In this document: positions 8,090 to 14,192 of the stretch, one piece after another | How the letters are laid out: each line of letters opens with the position of its first letter | Position numbering within the stretch: position 1 is the stretch's first letter | From: Candidatus Neomicrothrix sp. UBA4542 | GTDB taxonomy: Bacteria > Actinomycetota > Acidimicrobiia > Acidimicrobiales > Poriferisodalaceae | Assembly (NCBI GenBank): GCA_002388005.1 | Contig: DGLO01000103.1 | Coordinates: 1-36,316 of the forward strand | Length of the DNA: 36,316 bases | Direction of reading: 5' to 3' | Translations under genes and position numbers: made by a program | Notes under the pieces: model-generated | The model's input: the letters and a program-made list of their open reading frames with translations, nothing else | What the model was told of the DNA's origin: nothing | Database searches by the model: none

Positions 8090-8196
8090 TGTGGCTAACT
8101 AGACCCTCAACCCTGTGAATTTCCGGTGGGAAAAATCGTGCCTATCCACAGAGCAGATTTCACGTGATCGCTGCAATAGCCTGTTAGTTATCCACA
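8090..8196. promoter_or_regulatory. Cluster of three DnaA-box-like sites upstream of msrB
   Basis: The 164-base gap between the small hypothetical gene and msrB holds one perfect DnaA box, TTATCCACA at 8188-8196, and two with a single mismatch: CTATCCACA at 8142-8150 on the same strand and TGTGGCTAA at 8090-8098 on the opposite strand. A weaker TGTGAATTT lies at 8114-8122. No dnaA, dnaN, gyrB or parAB gene is near and there is no AT-rich unwinding stretch, so an origin is unlikely; control of msrB by DnaA or a titration site is possible. Confidence 0.45.
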
Positions 8197-8227
8197 AGTC
8201 TTAACGAACACCATCTGAGAGTTAGCC

Positions 8228-8638
8228 ATGACTGAACATCCGAACAGCTTTACCGAGGACGAGTTACGTGAGCGTCTGAGCTCACTTCAGTACCACGTCA
8301 CCCAAGAATCTGGAACCGAGCAGGCCTTCACCGGAGATACTTGGGACCAGAAAGACACAGGTACCTATCTCTGCGTGGTGTGCGACACTGCTCTTTTCTC
8401 AAGCGAGAACAAGTACGAATCGGGTTCAGGCTGGCCAAGTTTTTGGCAACCGCTTTCTGAGACGGCTGTCGATACTCAAATCGACAACTCCCATGGGATG
8501 GTACGAGTCGAAGCCTTATGTCATTCCTGCGGAGCTCATCTTGGACATATTTTCCCCGATGGCCCGCAACCTACGGGCGACCGTTACTGCATGAATTCAG
8601 CTTCGATGCGTTTTAATGCCGAGAACTCCTCGGAATAG
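8228..8638 (+). CDS. msrB: Peptide-methionine (R)-S-oxide reductase
   Basis: MsrB reduces methionine-R-sulfoxide residues in oxidised proteins, using thioredoxin as electron donor, in the cytoplasm. The 136-residue product is of standard size. The structural zinc is held by two CxxC pairs, Cys49/Cys52 and Cys98/Cys101, the tryptophan-rich substrate pocket is GSGWPSFW (residues 66-73), and the catalytic cysteine is Cys121 in RYCMNS. The HLGHIFPDGP block is also typical. It stands alone, with a 164-base upstream region containing DnaA-box-like sites, and its end is separated by 19 bases from the MerR gene running the other way. Confidence 0.95.
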   Translation: MTEHPNSFTEDELRERLSSLQYHVTQESGTEQAFTGDTWDQKDTGTYLCVVCDTALFSSENKYESGSGWPSFWQPLSETAVDTQIDNSHGMVRVEALCHSCGAHLGHIFPDGPQPTGDRYCMNSASMRFNAENSSE

Positions 8639-8657
8639 ACCCACGCGAAACCCCGAT

Positions 8658-9116
8658 TCAGCCGGTCAACCTCGCTCGTTCCTCAACTGATGGGAACAAA
8701 TCGATAATCGCATCATCGAGTTCTTGTTTGACTCCAGCCAACGGAAGCACATTCAAGACGCCCTGCCCTTGGTGAATGAGGTCGATAATTTCCTCACCGG
8801 AAACAAGCAAAGGGGAAGATCCGTTGATCACCAGATTTGCGGAAGCGACGTCGGTTCCAAGGTTCTCCCTCAGGTATGAGAAAACGTCTCTCACCATCTC
8901 AAGACGTATACCCGCGTCAAGCAGTGTCTTAACGACCTTCAATTCCAGCAGATCTTGATACGAGTAGCTACGCCTGCTGCCGCTTCCTTGTGCATCAGCC
9001 AAAGAAGGACGAATGAGATCTGTTCGCGCCCAATAATCCAGCTGCCGGTAGGTAATCCCCACCAACTCTGCCGTTCGTTTACCGGAGAAGCCTGATTCCA
9101 GTACGCCCTCAACCAC
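8658..9116 (-). CDS. MerR-family transcriptional regulator, orthologue-like to Rv1830 (ResR/McdR)
   Basis: A 152-residue DNA-binding regulator. The winged-helix recognition region reads GITYRQLDYWARTDLIRPS, followed by the wing GSGSRRSYSYQD and a dimerising helix LKVVKTLLDAGIRLEMV; this closely follows mycobacterial Rv1830 (ResR/McdR) and not Rv1828 (FtsR). In mycobacteria the protein affects growth, division and drug recovery. The C-terminal half lacks cysteines for metal sensing, so its signal is unknown. The GTG at 9116 is chosen because GGAGG lies eight bases upstream. It follows DUF151 on the same strand, but the 156-base gap carries hairpins and its own promoter-like palindrome, so it is probably transcribed separately as well. 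Confidence 0.85.
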   Translation of the reverse strand: MVEGVLESGFSGKRTAELVGITYRQLDYWARTDLIRPSLADAQGSGSRRSYSYQDLLELKVVKTLLDAGIRLEMVRDVFSYLRENLGTDVASANLVINGSSPLLVSGEEIIDLIHQGQGVLNVLPLAGVKQELDDAIIDLFPSVEERARLTG

Positions 9117-9150
9117 CGCTTTCGCCTCCGTCTTGTCCGTCTGGCAGTGT

Positions 9151-9182
9151 CATCACATAGATGAAACTACGTCGATGTGATG
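9151..9182 (-). promoter_or_regulatory. Perfect 8-bp inverted repeat in the MerR-gene promoter region (candidate operator)
   Basis: CATCACAT at 9151-9158 and ATGTGATG at 9175-9182 are exact reverse complements separated by 16 bases, 35 bases upstream of the MerR start codon. On the minus strand a TTGCAT hexamer overlaps the upstream arm, and a TATGTG follows after about 20 bases. An over-long 19-20 base spacer is the usual design for MerR-controlled promoters, so this may be an autoregulatory site. The promoter boxes are weak and no transcript start is known. Confidence 0.45.
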
Positions 9183-9222
9183 CAACAGTACGACGAAAAC
9201 CGAAACCGAGCAACCACCCTAC

Positions 9223-9238
9223 GCGCGACATTTCGCGC
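9223..9238 (-). terminator. GC-rich hairpin between DUF151 and the MerR gene
   Basis: GCGCGA at 9223-9228 and TCGCGC at 9233-9238 form a 6-bp stem with a four-base loop. It lies downstream of the DUF151 stop on the minus strand. There is no T-run after it, so it may act as a weak or factor-assisted terminator, or protect the 3' end. Confidence 0.3.
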
Positions 9239-9266
9239 TCTGCGCGCGATCGCTGGTTCTTATTAT

Positions 9267-9291
9267 CGACGATTAGCCTTGAAAATCGTCG
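9267..9291 (-). repeat. Hairpin overlapping the DUF151 stop codon
   Basis: CGACGATT at 9267-9274 and AATCGTCG at 9284-9291 form a perfect 8-bp stem around a nine-base loop. The stem straddles the last codons and stop of the DUF151 gene. An ATAATAAG stretch follows on the minus strand, with no uridine tract, so this could be a weak terminator or an mRNA 3'-end structure. Confidence 0.4.
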
Positions 9292-9776
9292 GGCCTCACA
9301 TCGTCTAGGAACTGCTTGAACTCATCAAGTAACTCATCAGGGTCGTTATCTGAGGCATCATCTGCTGGGTGTGGCTCAAGAACTTGGCCGGCTTCGGCTA
9401 GCACCTCTTCAGAGGCATATATAGGCGTCGCTGTGCGGACCGCAAGCGCTATCGCGTCACTCGGCCGAGCAGAAATCGTGTGACTTTGCCCCGCAAGACT
9501 CAGCTCAATTTCAGCGAAGAACGTTCGCTCGCGCAGTTCCGTCACCACGACCTTGGCGATCGTCGCCTCAAACTCCGCGAGCATCTGGACGAGTAAATCG
9601 TGAGTTAAGGGCCGAGCCAGCCGAATCCCCTCGATCCCGCGATGTATAGCGTGCGCTTCGGGAGTATCAATGACGACGGGGAGCACCCGGCCTTGTCCCG
9701 TCGCCTCCCTCAAGAGAAGAAGAGGACTGTTTGACGGCAGTTCCACTTGGACTCCGAGTAACTCCATCTCGATCAT
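9273..9776 (-). CDS. DUF151 / bifunctional nuclease family protein (Rv1829-like)
   Basis: A 167-residue DUF151 protein. The conserved core is readable: an N-terminal MELLGVQVELP strand, LPVVIDTPEAHAI (residues 32-44), THDLLVQML near 58-66, and the RPSDAIALAVRTATPIYASEEVL signature near 103-123, followed by an acidic tail rich in Asp and Glu. Plant and Thermotoga members have been described as nucleases or structural folds; the mycobacterial role is not settled. It is the fourth gene in a minus-strand run after pgsA, gcvH and the FHA gene, starting 39 bases after the FHA stop, and matches the neighbour order Rv1827-Rv1829 with Rv1828 absent. Confidence 0.88.
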   Translation of the reverse strand: MIEMELLGVQVELPSNSPLLLLREATGQGRVLPVVIDTPEAHAIHRGIEGIRLARPLTHDLLVQMLAEFEATIAKVVVTELRERTFFAEIELSLAGQSHTISARPSDAIALAVRTATPIYASEEVLAEAGQVLEPHPADDASDNDPDELLDEFKQFLDDVRPDDFQG

Positions 9777-9815
9777 GAACCGACCCTAGCCCGGCTTCGT
9801 CGCCAACAATGACCT

Positions 9816-10280
9816 TCAATTCGTCGATGAGACGAGGTAAAGCAACTTGAACTTCCCTATTTGGAGCTCATCTCCGTTTGTGAGAACCGCCTCGGTTTCT
9901 TCTAGGCGTTCACCATTTAGATATGTGCCGTTCAACGAACCCACGTCGCTGATGACATAGCCAGTACTGCCAACCTTTAGCTCCACATGACGTCGAGAAA
10001 CGGTAATGTCATCAAGAAATATGTCGCTATCAGGATGTCGACCAACTGTCAGCTGCTCGCTAGCTACCGCATACCGAGTCCCGGCTTGATGGCCGCTAGT
10101 GACAACGAGTACCGCGCCGCTGGGCGGGGCCTGCATATCTACTGTTCCGTCGATACCGCCGAGTGTCTCAAGGGCTTCGGTACTGACGTCGCCGTCTCCG
10201 CTCAAGGCTCGCCCGCAACTTGAGCAGAACTTGGAGCCCACAACATTGACGTGCCCACATCCGGTACATGATTCGCTCAT
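9816..10280 (-). CDS. FHA-domain protein with N-terminal zinc ribbon (GarA-like)
   Basis: The 154-residue protein begins with a zinc ribbon, Cys5/Cys8 and Cys19/Cys22, then a linker of about 35 residues, then a forkhead-associated domain. FHA landmarks are GRHPDSDIFLDD, SRRH and GSLNGTYLNG, and the domain ends with ELQIGKFKLLYL, closely matching mycobacterial GarA. GarA and corynebacterial OdhI inhibit the 2-oxoglutarate dehydrogenase complex and act on glutamate dehydrogenase, and are switched off by phosphorylation of an N-terminal ETTS motif. That motif is missing here and the zinc ribbon takes its place. It starts three bases after gcvH, so translation is coupled. Binding of phosphothreonine partners is expected; the target is unknown. 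Confidence 0.9.
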   Translation of the reverse strand: MSESCTGCGHVNVVGSKFCSSCGRALSGDGDVSTEALETLGGIDGTVDMQAPPSGAVLVVTSGHQAGTRYAVASEQLTVGRHPDSDIFLDDITVSRRHVELKVGSTGYVISDVGSLNGTYLNGERLEETEAVLTNGDELQIGKFKLLYLVSSTN

Positions 10281-10283
10281 TGA

Positions 10284-10676
10284 CTACTCCGAACTCTCCT
10301 CAGCAACGAAGGATTGGTATCCCTCCGCGTCCATCAGGTTTTCCAACTGAGAGCTGTCACTCGGCTGGAGAACACAGATCCAACCCTCGCCGTAGGGGTC
10401 CTCGTTAACAAGTTCAGGTTGGTCCTCCAGCGCCGCGTTGCTTTCGAGCACCTCACCTGAGACCGGAGCAAAAAGATCTGACACTGATTTCGTTGACTCA
10501 ATCTCAGCAAATGCCACGTTGACCGTTACCTCCAAGCCAACTTCAGGTAACTCGACAAAGACAACGTCGCCGAGAGCCTCTTGAGCGAAGTCGCTAATTC
10601 CGACGCGTACCGCGTCACCTTCCACGCGGACCCACTCGTGGTCAGTTGAATATCGAAGCTCGCCGGGGGTATTCAT
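10284..10676 (-). CDS. gcvH: Glycine cleavage system H protein
   Basis: GcvH is the lipoyl carrier that shuttles the aminomethyl group between the P, T and L proteins of the glycine cleavage system. The 130-residue product is the usual length. The lipoylated lysine is Lys63 in EIESTKSVSDL, the N-terminal block YSTDHEWVRVEG is typical, and the EDPYGEGWICVL segment lies near the end. The P and T proteins are not in the window, matching mycobacteria, in which gcvH sits next to garA. It lies 35 bases after pgsA and three bases before the FHA gene, in one minus-strand operon. Linking lipoyl protein and a GarA-like regulator suggests control of 2-oxoacid or glycine metabolism. Confidence 0.95.
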   Translation of the reverse strand: MNTPGELRYSTDHEWVRVEGDAVRVGISDFAQEALGDVVFVELPEVGLEVTVNVAFAEIESTKSVSDLFAPVSGEVLESNAALEDQPELVNEDPYGEGWICVLQPSDSSQLENLMDAEGYQSFVAEESSE

Positions 10677-10711
10677 GACTCAAACCTATCCCACGGCATC
10701 GGTAATCGAAC

Positions 10712-11323
10712 CTACCCCGCGGTGTCACCAGCTCTTCCAGCTCGACCTTCGCGCAGGGCATCGCGAGCAGCAGGAACATAGCCCACGGCCGACCAATAGT
10801 GGATTGGTAGACCAAGAGCAACACATACCCAGGCGCCAACAGCAAAAAAAGATGCCACCACTACGTCACTCTCACCCGCGAGAAAGAAGGGGAAAGCAAA
10901 CATCAGGAAAAACGTTCCCGTTTTGCCCCACCATGTCACCTCAATCTTTCGCGCACCCATCGCTCCAAGAAATAACGCAATGACAGCGACCAGACCCTCG
11001 CGGACAAGCGCCAACCACGCAATCCAACCAGGCACCGACCCATCAAGCCAGATCGCAAACACACCGACTAGCAGCATCAACCGATCCGCTGTTGGATCCA
11101 AAATTTTCCCTAACTCGCTGACTTGGTCGAATCGACGCGCGATATATCCGTCTATCCAATCGGTAGCTCCGAGCGCCCCAAGCAGTAACGCCGCACCCCA
11201 ACGATCCTCTTTGGAGAAAAGAATCCACAGGAATAGTGGGATGCATGCCAATCGAGCAACACTAATCAAGTTAGGGAACGTAAGAGGCCTCCAGCCCAAC
11301 TGCTCTTCAGACATCATTTGCAT
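10712..11323 (-). CDS. pgsA: CDP-alcohol phosphatidyltransferase (phosphatidylglycerophosphate-synthase-like)
   Basis: A 203-residue membrane enzyme with the CDP-alcohol phosphotransferase signature DG-x2-AR-x8-G-x3-D-x3-D, seen as DWIDGYIARRF, then GKILDPTADR near residues 60-85. Hydrophobic segments on either side predict about five or six membrane helices. It would transfer a phosphatidyl group from CDP-diacylglycerol to glycerol-3-phosphate or a related alcohol; pgsA2 (Rv1822) occupies the equivalent slot in mycobacteria. The frame is open to 11368, which would overlap the opposing HIT gene; the ATG at 11323 has GGAG six bases upstream and is preferred. It heads a minus-strand operon with gcvH, FHA and DUF151. 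Confidence 0.85.
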   Translation of the reverse strand: MQMMSEEQLGWRPLTFPNLISVARLACIPLFLWILFSKEDRWGAALLLGALGATDWIDGYIARRFDQVSELGKILDPTADRLMLLVGVFAIWLDGSVPGWIAWLALVREGLVAVIALFLGAMGARKIEVTWWGKTGTFFLMFAFPFFLAGESDVVVASFFAVGAWVCVALGLPIHYWSAVGYVPAARDALREGRAGRAGDTAG

Positions 11324-11338
11324 CGTAGGCTCCAACTC

Positions 11339-11740
11339 ATGCCATCTGTTTTCACGATGATCATCCAAGGCGACTTACCGGGGACCTTCGTCTGGCGCGA
11401 CGAGCTATGCGTAGCGTTCATGTCGATCAACCCGATCACCCGCGGACACGCTTTGGTTGTTCCAAACGCCGAGATCGATCACTGGCTCGACGCTCCCGTA
11501 GACCTCCAACAACACTTGTTCGGGGTCGCTCGTCAAATAGCCCAAGCACAGAAGCGTGCCTTCGGAACAGAGAGAGTAGGACTAATCATTGCTGGGTTCG
11601 AAGTGCCGCACATGCACATTCATGTCATCCCTGCACAGGAAATGTCCGACATGGATTTTGCTAACGCCTCTAGTTCTGTCGAAGAATCTGAACTCCAGGA
11701 TGCAGCGAACGCCATTACAGAACAGCTTGACCACGTCTGA
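11339..11740 (+). CDS. HIT-family (histidine triad) nucleotide hydrolase/transferase
   Basis: A 133-residue cytoplasmic protein of the Hint branch. The N-terminus is VFTMIIQGDLPG, the middle has NPITRGHALVVP, and the active-site triad HMHIHVIP sits near residues 91-98. Members cleave adenosine 5'-phosphoramidates or remove aminoacyl-adenylates. The ATG at 11339 begins a family-typical N-terminus, 15 bases from the start of the oppositely oriented pgsA gene, leaving almost no room for two promoters. It ends 22 bases before the SRAP gene's stop. The physiological substrate is unclear. Confidence 0.9.
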   Translation: MPSVFTMIIQGDLPGTFVWRDELCVAFMSINPITRGHALVVPNAEIDHWLDAPVDLQQHLFGVARQIAQAQKRAFGTERVGLIIAGFEVPHMHIHVIPAQEMSDMDFANASSSVEESELQDAANAITEQLDHV

Positions 11741-11762
11741 CTCTCGCCCGGTGCGCCTAGCG

Positions 11763-12470
11763 TCAAGCCAATGGAGCGATGAGTTCGGGCCCGTTATTGC
11801 GCGGGTTTCCAACCTTCGCGTCGACGGGATGGGCTTCAAAGAGTGCGCCTGGCGCAGGAAGTAGCATCTGCTTCAAGCGCGCTACATCGGAATTTCGAGG
11901 GTCCAGCCATTCATCCCAAGCAGATTGAGGTAAAACGACGGGCATCCGGTCATGAATATCCGACATGAACCTGTTTGCCGCGGTGGTCAAAATTGCGAAT
12001 GAGATCGTCTGCGTTTCACCACTTTGCTCTGGTCGACTTTCCCATATCCCCGCCATGCACAAGAGCTCTCGATCGGATCGGAAAATATACATAGGTTGTT
12101 TCGCGACCTTCTTACCGTCGCTCGCGTCAGTCGCCTTCCACTCATAGAAACCATCAGCAGGAATGATGCATCTGCGACTGCGGAACGCTTGTGCAAAACT
12201 TGTCTTGGTGTCTACAGTCTCCGCCCTAGCGTTGATCAACCGCTTCTGACGGGAGTTGGGCTGACTCCACTTGGCGGTCAGACCCCACGAAAAAACTTCG
12301 ATTTTGCGCTCAAATGCTTGCTCCTCGCCGCCGTTGTCGATGCAGACCCCGTACACATCCGTGGCAGGCGACACGTTGTAATTAGCCCCCAAATGGTGCC
12401 CGGGGGTTTGGACCTTAAACATCGCCGCTAATTCATCACCAGGCGACGTCGCGGCAAATCGCCCACACAC
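11763..12470 (-). CDS. SOS response-associated peptidase (SRAP/YedK), abasic-site protein
   Basis: A 235-residue SRAP protein. After the initiating methionine the sequence is CGRFA, giving the catalytic Cys2 that forms a thiazolidine crosslink to abasic sites in single-stranded DNA. The active-site asparagine is in NYNVSPATD, the glutamate in DGFYEWK, and the histidine in IHDRMPVVL. It shields abasic sites at replication forks. The start is fixed because Cys2 must follow the first methionine. It starts 22 bases after the stop of the IlvB-like gene on the same strand, so the two may be co-transcribed, though no functional link is obvious. Confidence 0.92.
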   Translation of the reverse strand: MCGRFAATSPGDELAAMFKVQTPGHHLGANYNVSPATDVYGVCIDNGGEEQAFERKIEVFSWGLTAKWSQPNSRQKRLINARAETVDTKTSFAQAFRSRRCIIPADGFYEWKATDASDGKKVAKQPMYIFRSDRELLCMAGIWESRPEQSGETQTISFAILTTAANRFMSDIHDRMPVVLPQSAWDEWLDPRNSDVARLKQMLLPAPGALFEAHPVDAKVGNPRNNGPELIAPLA

Positions 12471-12492
12471 GTATCAGAACTCCCGGTTCGCA

Positions 12493-14142
12493 TCAGACAT
12501 AGGTCGAACCCTTCATTTCTCCCCGATCTTGACGAATCTCAACGTTTACTAATGCAGGTTTGCCGGACGCTAAGGCCCGAGAAATAGCCGGAGCAATTTC
12601 ACCGGGTTCGGTGACGTGTTCTCCATAACCGCCGAGAGCTTCCACGACTTTGTCGTAACGCGTTCGATTCAGTTCAACCGCGACTAGGCGATCCTCGCCG
12701 TACAACATCCCTTGCGGTCTCATCATCTGGCCCCAAGCCGCATCGTTGCCGACAATTCCAACAATGGGCAGATCGAACCGAACCGCAGTGTCATATTCAA
12801 ATCCGTTGAGACCAAAGGATCCGTCACCGTAAACAATGAGTACACGCTTATCGGGGTATGCCTTTTGTGCAGCTATGGCGAAGGGCATCCCAACGCCAAG
12901 CGTGCCTAGAGGACCTGGATCCATCCAAGTGCCTTCTCTCGGTACGTTGATCACCTTTGACGCCTGAGCGACGATATCTCCGCCGTCCCCGATCACAATC
13001 ATGTCGTCAGTCACCGCGTTGGCTATCTCCTTACACAGGCGAAGGGGGTCAATTGGAATCTCGTCGCTGTCCATTCGGGTACGCCGTTCCGCATCAAGCT
13101 CAACCTCTCTCTCGCGGAGCTGGTCGCGGTACGCGAAGACGTCAATCGCGGTGCCCCGTTCTTTCATTTCCTCACACATCGACTCAAAGTTCATTCCGAG
13201 ATTGCCGACGAGGCCTATATCCACAGCGCGATTGTTCCCTATCAAAGTTTGCTCCAAATCCATTTGCACTATGGAAGCGGTCGCAGGAATAGAACGCCCA
13301 AACTTCATGCGAAAGTCCAGAGGGGTACCAGCAAGAATCACCAGGTCCGCGCTTTCCAGAGCTTCCTTTCTCGTCAAAGACAGGAACGACGGATGGTCCC
13401 AAGAAATCTCACCCCTCCCCATTCCGTTGACGAAGCAAGGAATCCCGGTCACATCAAGAAATGCGGCAAGTTGGCCACCACCTTCACTCCACTTAAGTGA
13501 AGTTCCAGCCATCACCATTGGACGTTCGGCCTGACTAACTAGTTCAATCGCCGCCGCGATTAGGTGACGCGGTGCTGTTGAAGCAACCCGGTAGTCCCTG
13601 AACTCCGGAACTGTGACTTCCGCGAGATCTATCTTGCCGTGGAGAACATCGGTAGGGATCTCCAAGAACGCCGGACCAGGCACTCCGCTCAGCGCGCAAC
13701 GTACTCCGGACTCGATGTATTCCCCGATGCGTGAAGTTTGATAGCACGATTCAGCCCATTTTGAGACAGGCTTCATAAGTGAGACGTGATCCATTTCTTG
13801 CAACGACCCTCGACGCATGTGCCGAAAGGGACCTTGGCCTCCTATCACCAGAATGGGAGAGTTCGCCCTCCACGCGTTTGCGACACCCGTAACTCCATCG
13901 GTAACGCCAGGGCCCGCCGTCAAAATCGCGACCCCTACCTTTCCTGGATGCAAGCGGGCCCACGCGTCGGCCGCATGAACGGCAGCCTGTTCGTGACGTA
14001 CGTCAACGACTTCAATGTTTTCATCCAGGCAACCGTCGTATATACCCATAACGTGCCCACCCGACAAAGTGAACACACACTCCACTCCGGCAGCTTTCAG
14101 GGCCTTCGCCGCTAACTTTCCTCCATGCGTCACAACACTCAC
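12493..14142 (-). CDS. Thiamine-diphosphate enzyme of the acetolactate-synthase large-subunit family (IlvG/Rv1820-like)
   Basis: A 549-residue TPP enzyme of the acetolactate synthase/2-hydroxyacyl-CoA lyase family. The N-terminal PYR domain contains SGGHVMGIYDG and the cofactor glutamate Glu51 in RHEQAAVHAAD; the central domain is normal; and the TPP-binding motif is GDGS...(about 25 residues)...ND near residues 440-470. Because Glu51 is kept, it is not a glyoxylate carboligase. It most resembles mycobacterial IlvG (Rv1820), whose true activity is uncertain, and no small subunit is adjacent. It lies upstream of SRAP and, further on, pgsA, matching Rv1820-Rv1822 order. The GTG at 14142 is the start used here. 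Confidence 0.85.
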   Translation of the reverse strand: MSVVTHGGKLAAKALKAAGVECVFTLSGGHVMGIYDGCLDENIEVVDVRHEQAAVHAADAWARLHPGKVGVAILTAGPGVTDGVTGVANAWRANSPILVIGGQGPFRHMRRGSLQEMDHVSLMKPVSKWAESCYQTSRIGEYIESGVRCALSGVPGPAFLEIPTDVLHGKIDLAEVTVPEFRDYRVASTAPRHLIAAAIELVSQAERPMVMAGTSLKWSEGGGQLAAFLDVTGIPCFVNGMGRGEISWDHPSFLSLTRKEALESADLVILAGTPLDFRMKFGRSIPATASIVQMDLEQTLIGNNRAVDIGLVGNLGMNFESMCEEMKERGTAIDVFAYRDQLREREVELDAERRTRMDSDEIPIDPLRLCKEIANAVTDDMIVIGDGGDIVAQASKVINVPREGTWMDPGPLGTLGVGMPFAIAAQKAYPDKRVLIVYGDGSFGLNGFEYDTAVRFDLPIVGIVGNDAAWGQMMRPQGMLYGEDRLVAVELNRTRYDKVVEALGGYGEHVTEPGEIAPAISRALASGKPALVNVEIRQDRGEMKGSTYV

Positions 14143-14151
14143 GCTTTCCCG

Positions 14152-14187
14152 GCAGCGTTCGCAGCCGACGGCACGACTGTACGCTGC
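14152..14187. promoter_or_regulatory. 7-bp inverted repeat between divergent IlvG-like gene and thrB
   Basis: GCAGCGT at 14152-14158 and ACGCTGC at 14181-14187 are perfect reverse complements flanking a 22-base centre. They lie in the 50-base gap between the starts of the two divergent genes, so they could be an operator controlling both or an mRNA hairpin. No recognisable promoter boxes are seen. Confidence 0.3.
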
Positions 14188-14192
14188 GTTGA

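Noticed and set aside
8090..8196. Chromosomal origin of replication
   Set aside because: Three DnaA-like boxes are present but no dnaA, dnaN, gyrB, parA or rpmH gene, no AT-rich unwinding stretch and no strand switch of genes as found at origins.
12024..13534. Long open frames on the plus strand opposite SRAP and the TPP gene (for instance 12024-12431 and 13001-13534)
   Set aside because: Their products are rich in Arg, Ser and Pro with no recognisable domain, and they lie exactly opposite well-supported genes with conserved motifs; they are antisense shadows.
12493..14142. Glyoxylate carboligase or oxalyl-CoA decarboxylase for the TPP enzyme
   Set aside because: Glyoxylate carboligase lacks the cofactor glutamate that is present here (Glu51), and the sequence is closer to the mycobacterial IlvG type as I remember it; an oxalyl-CoA role cannot be fully excluded.
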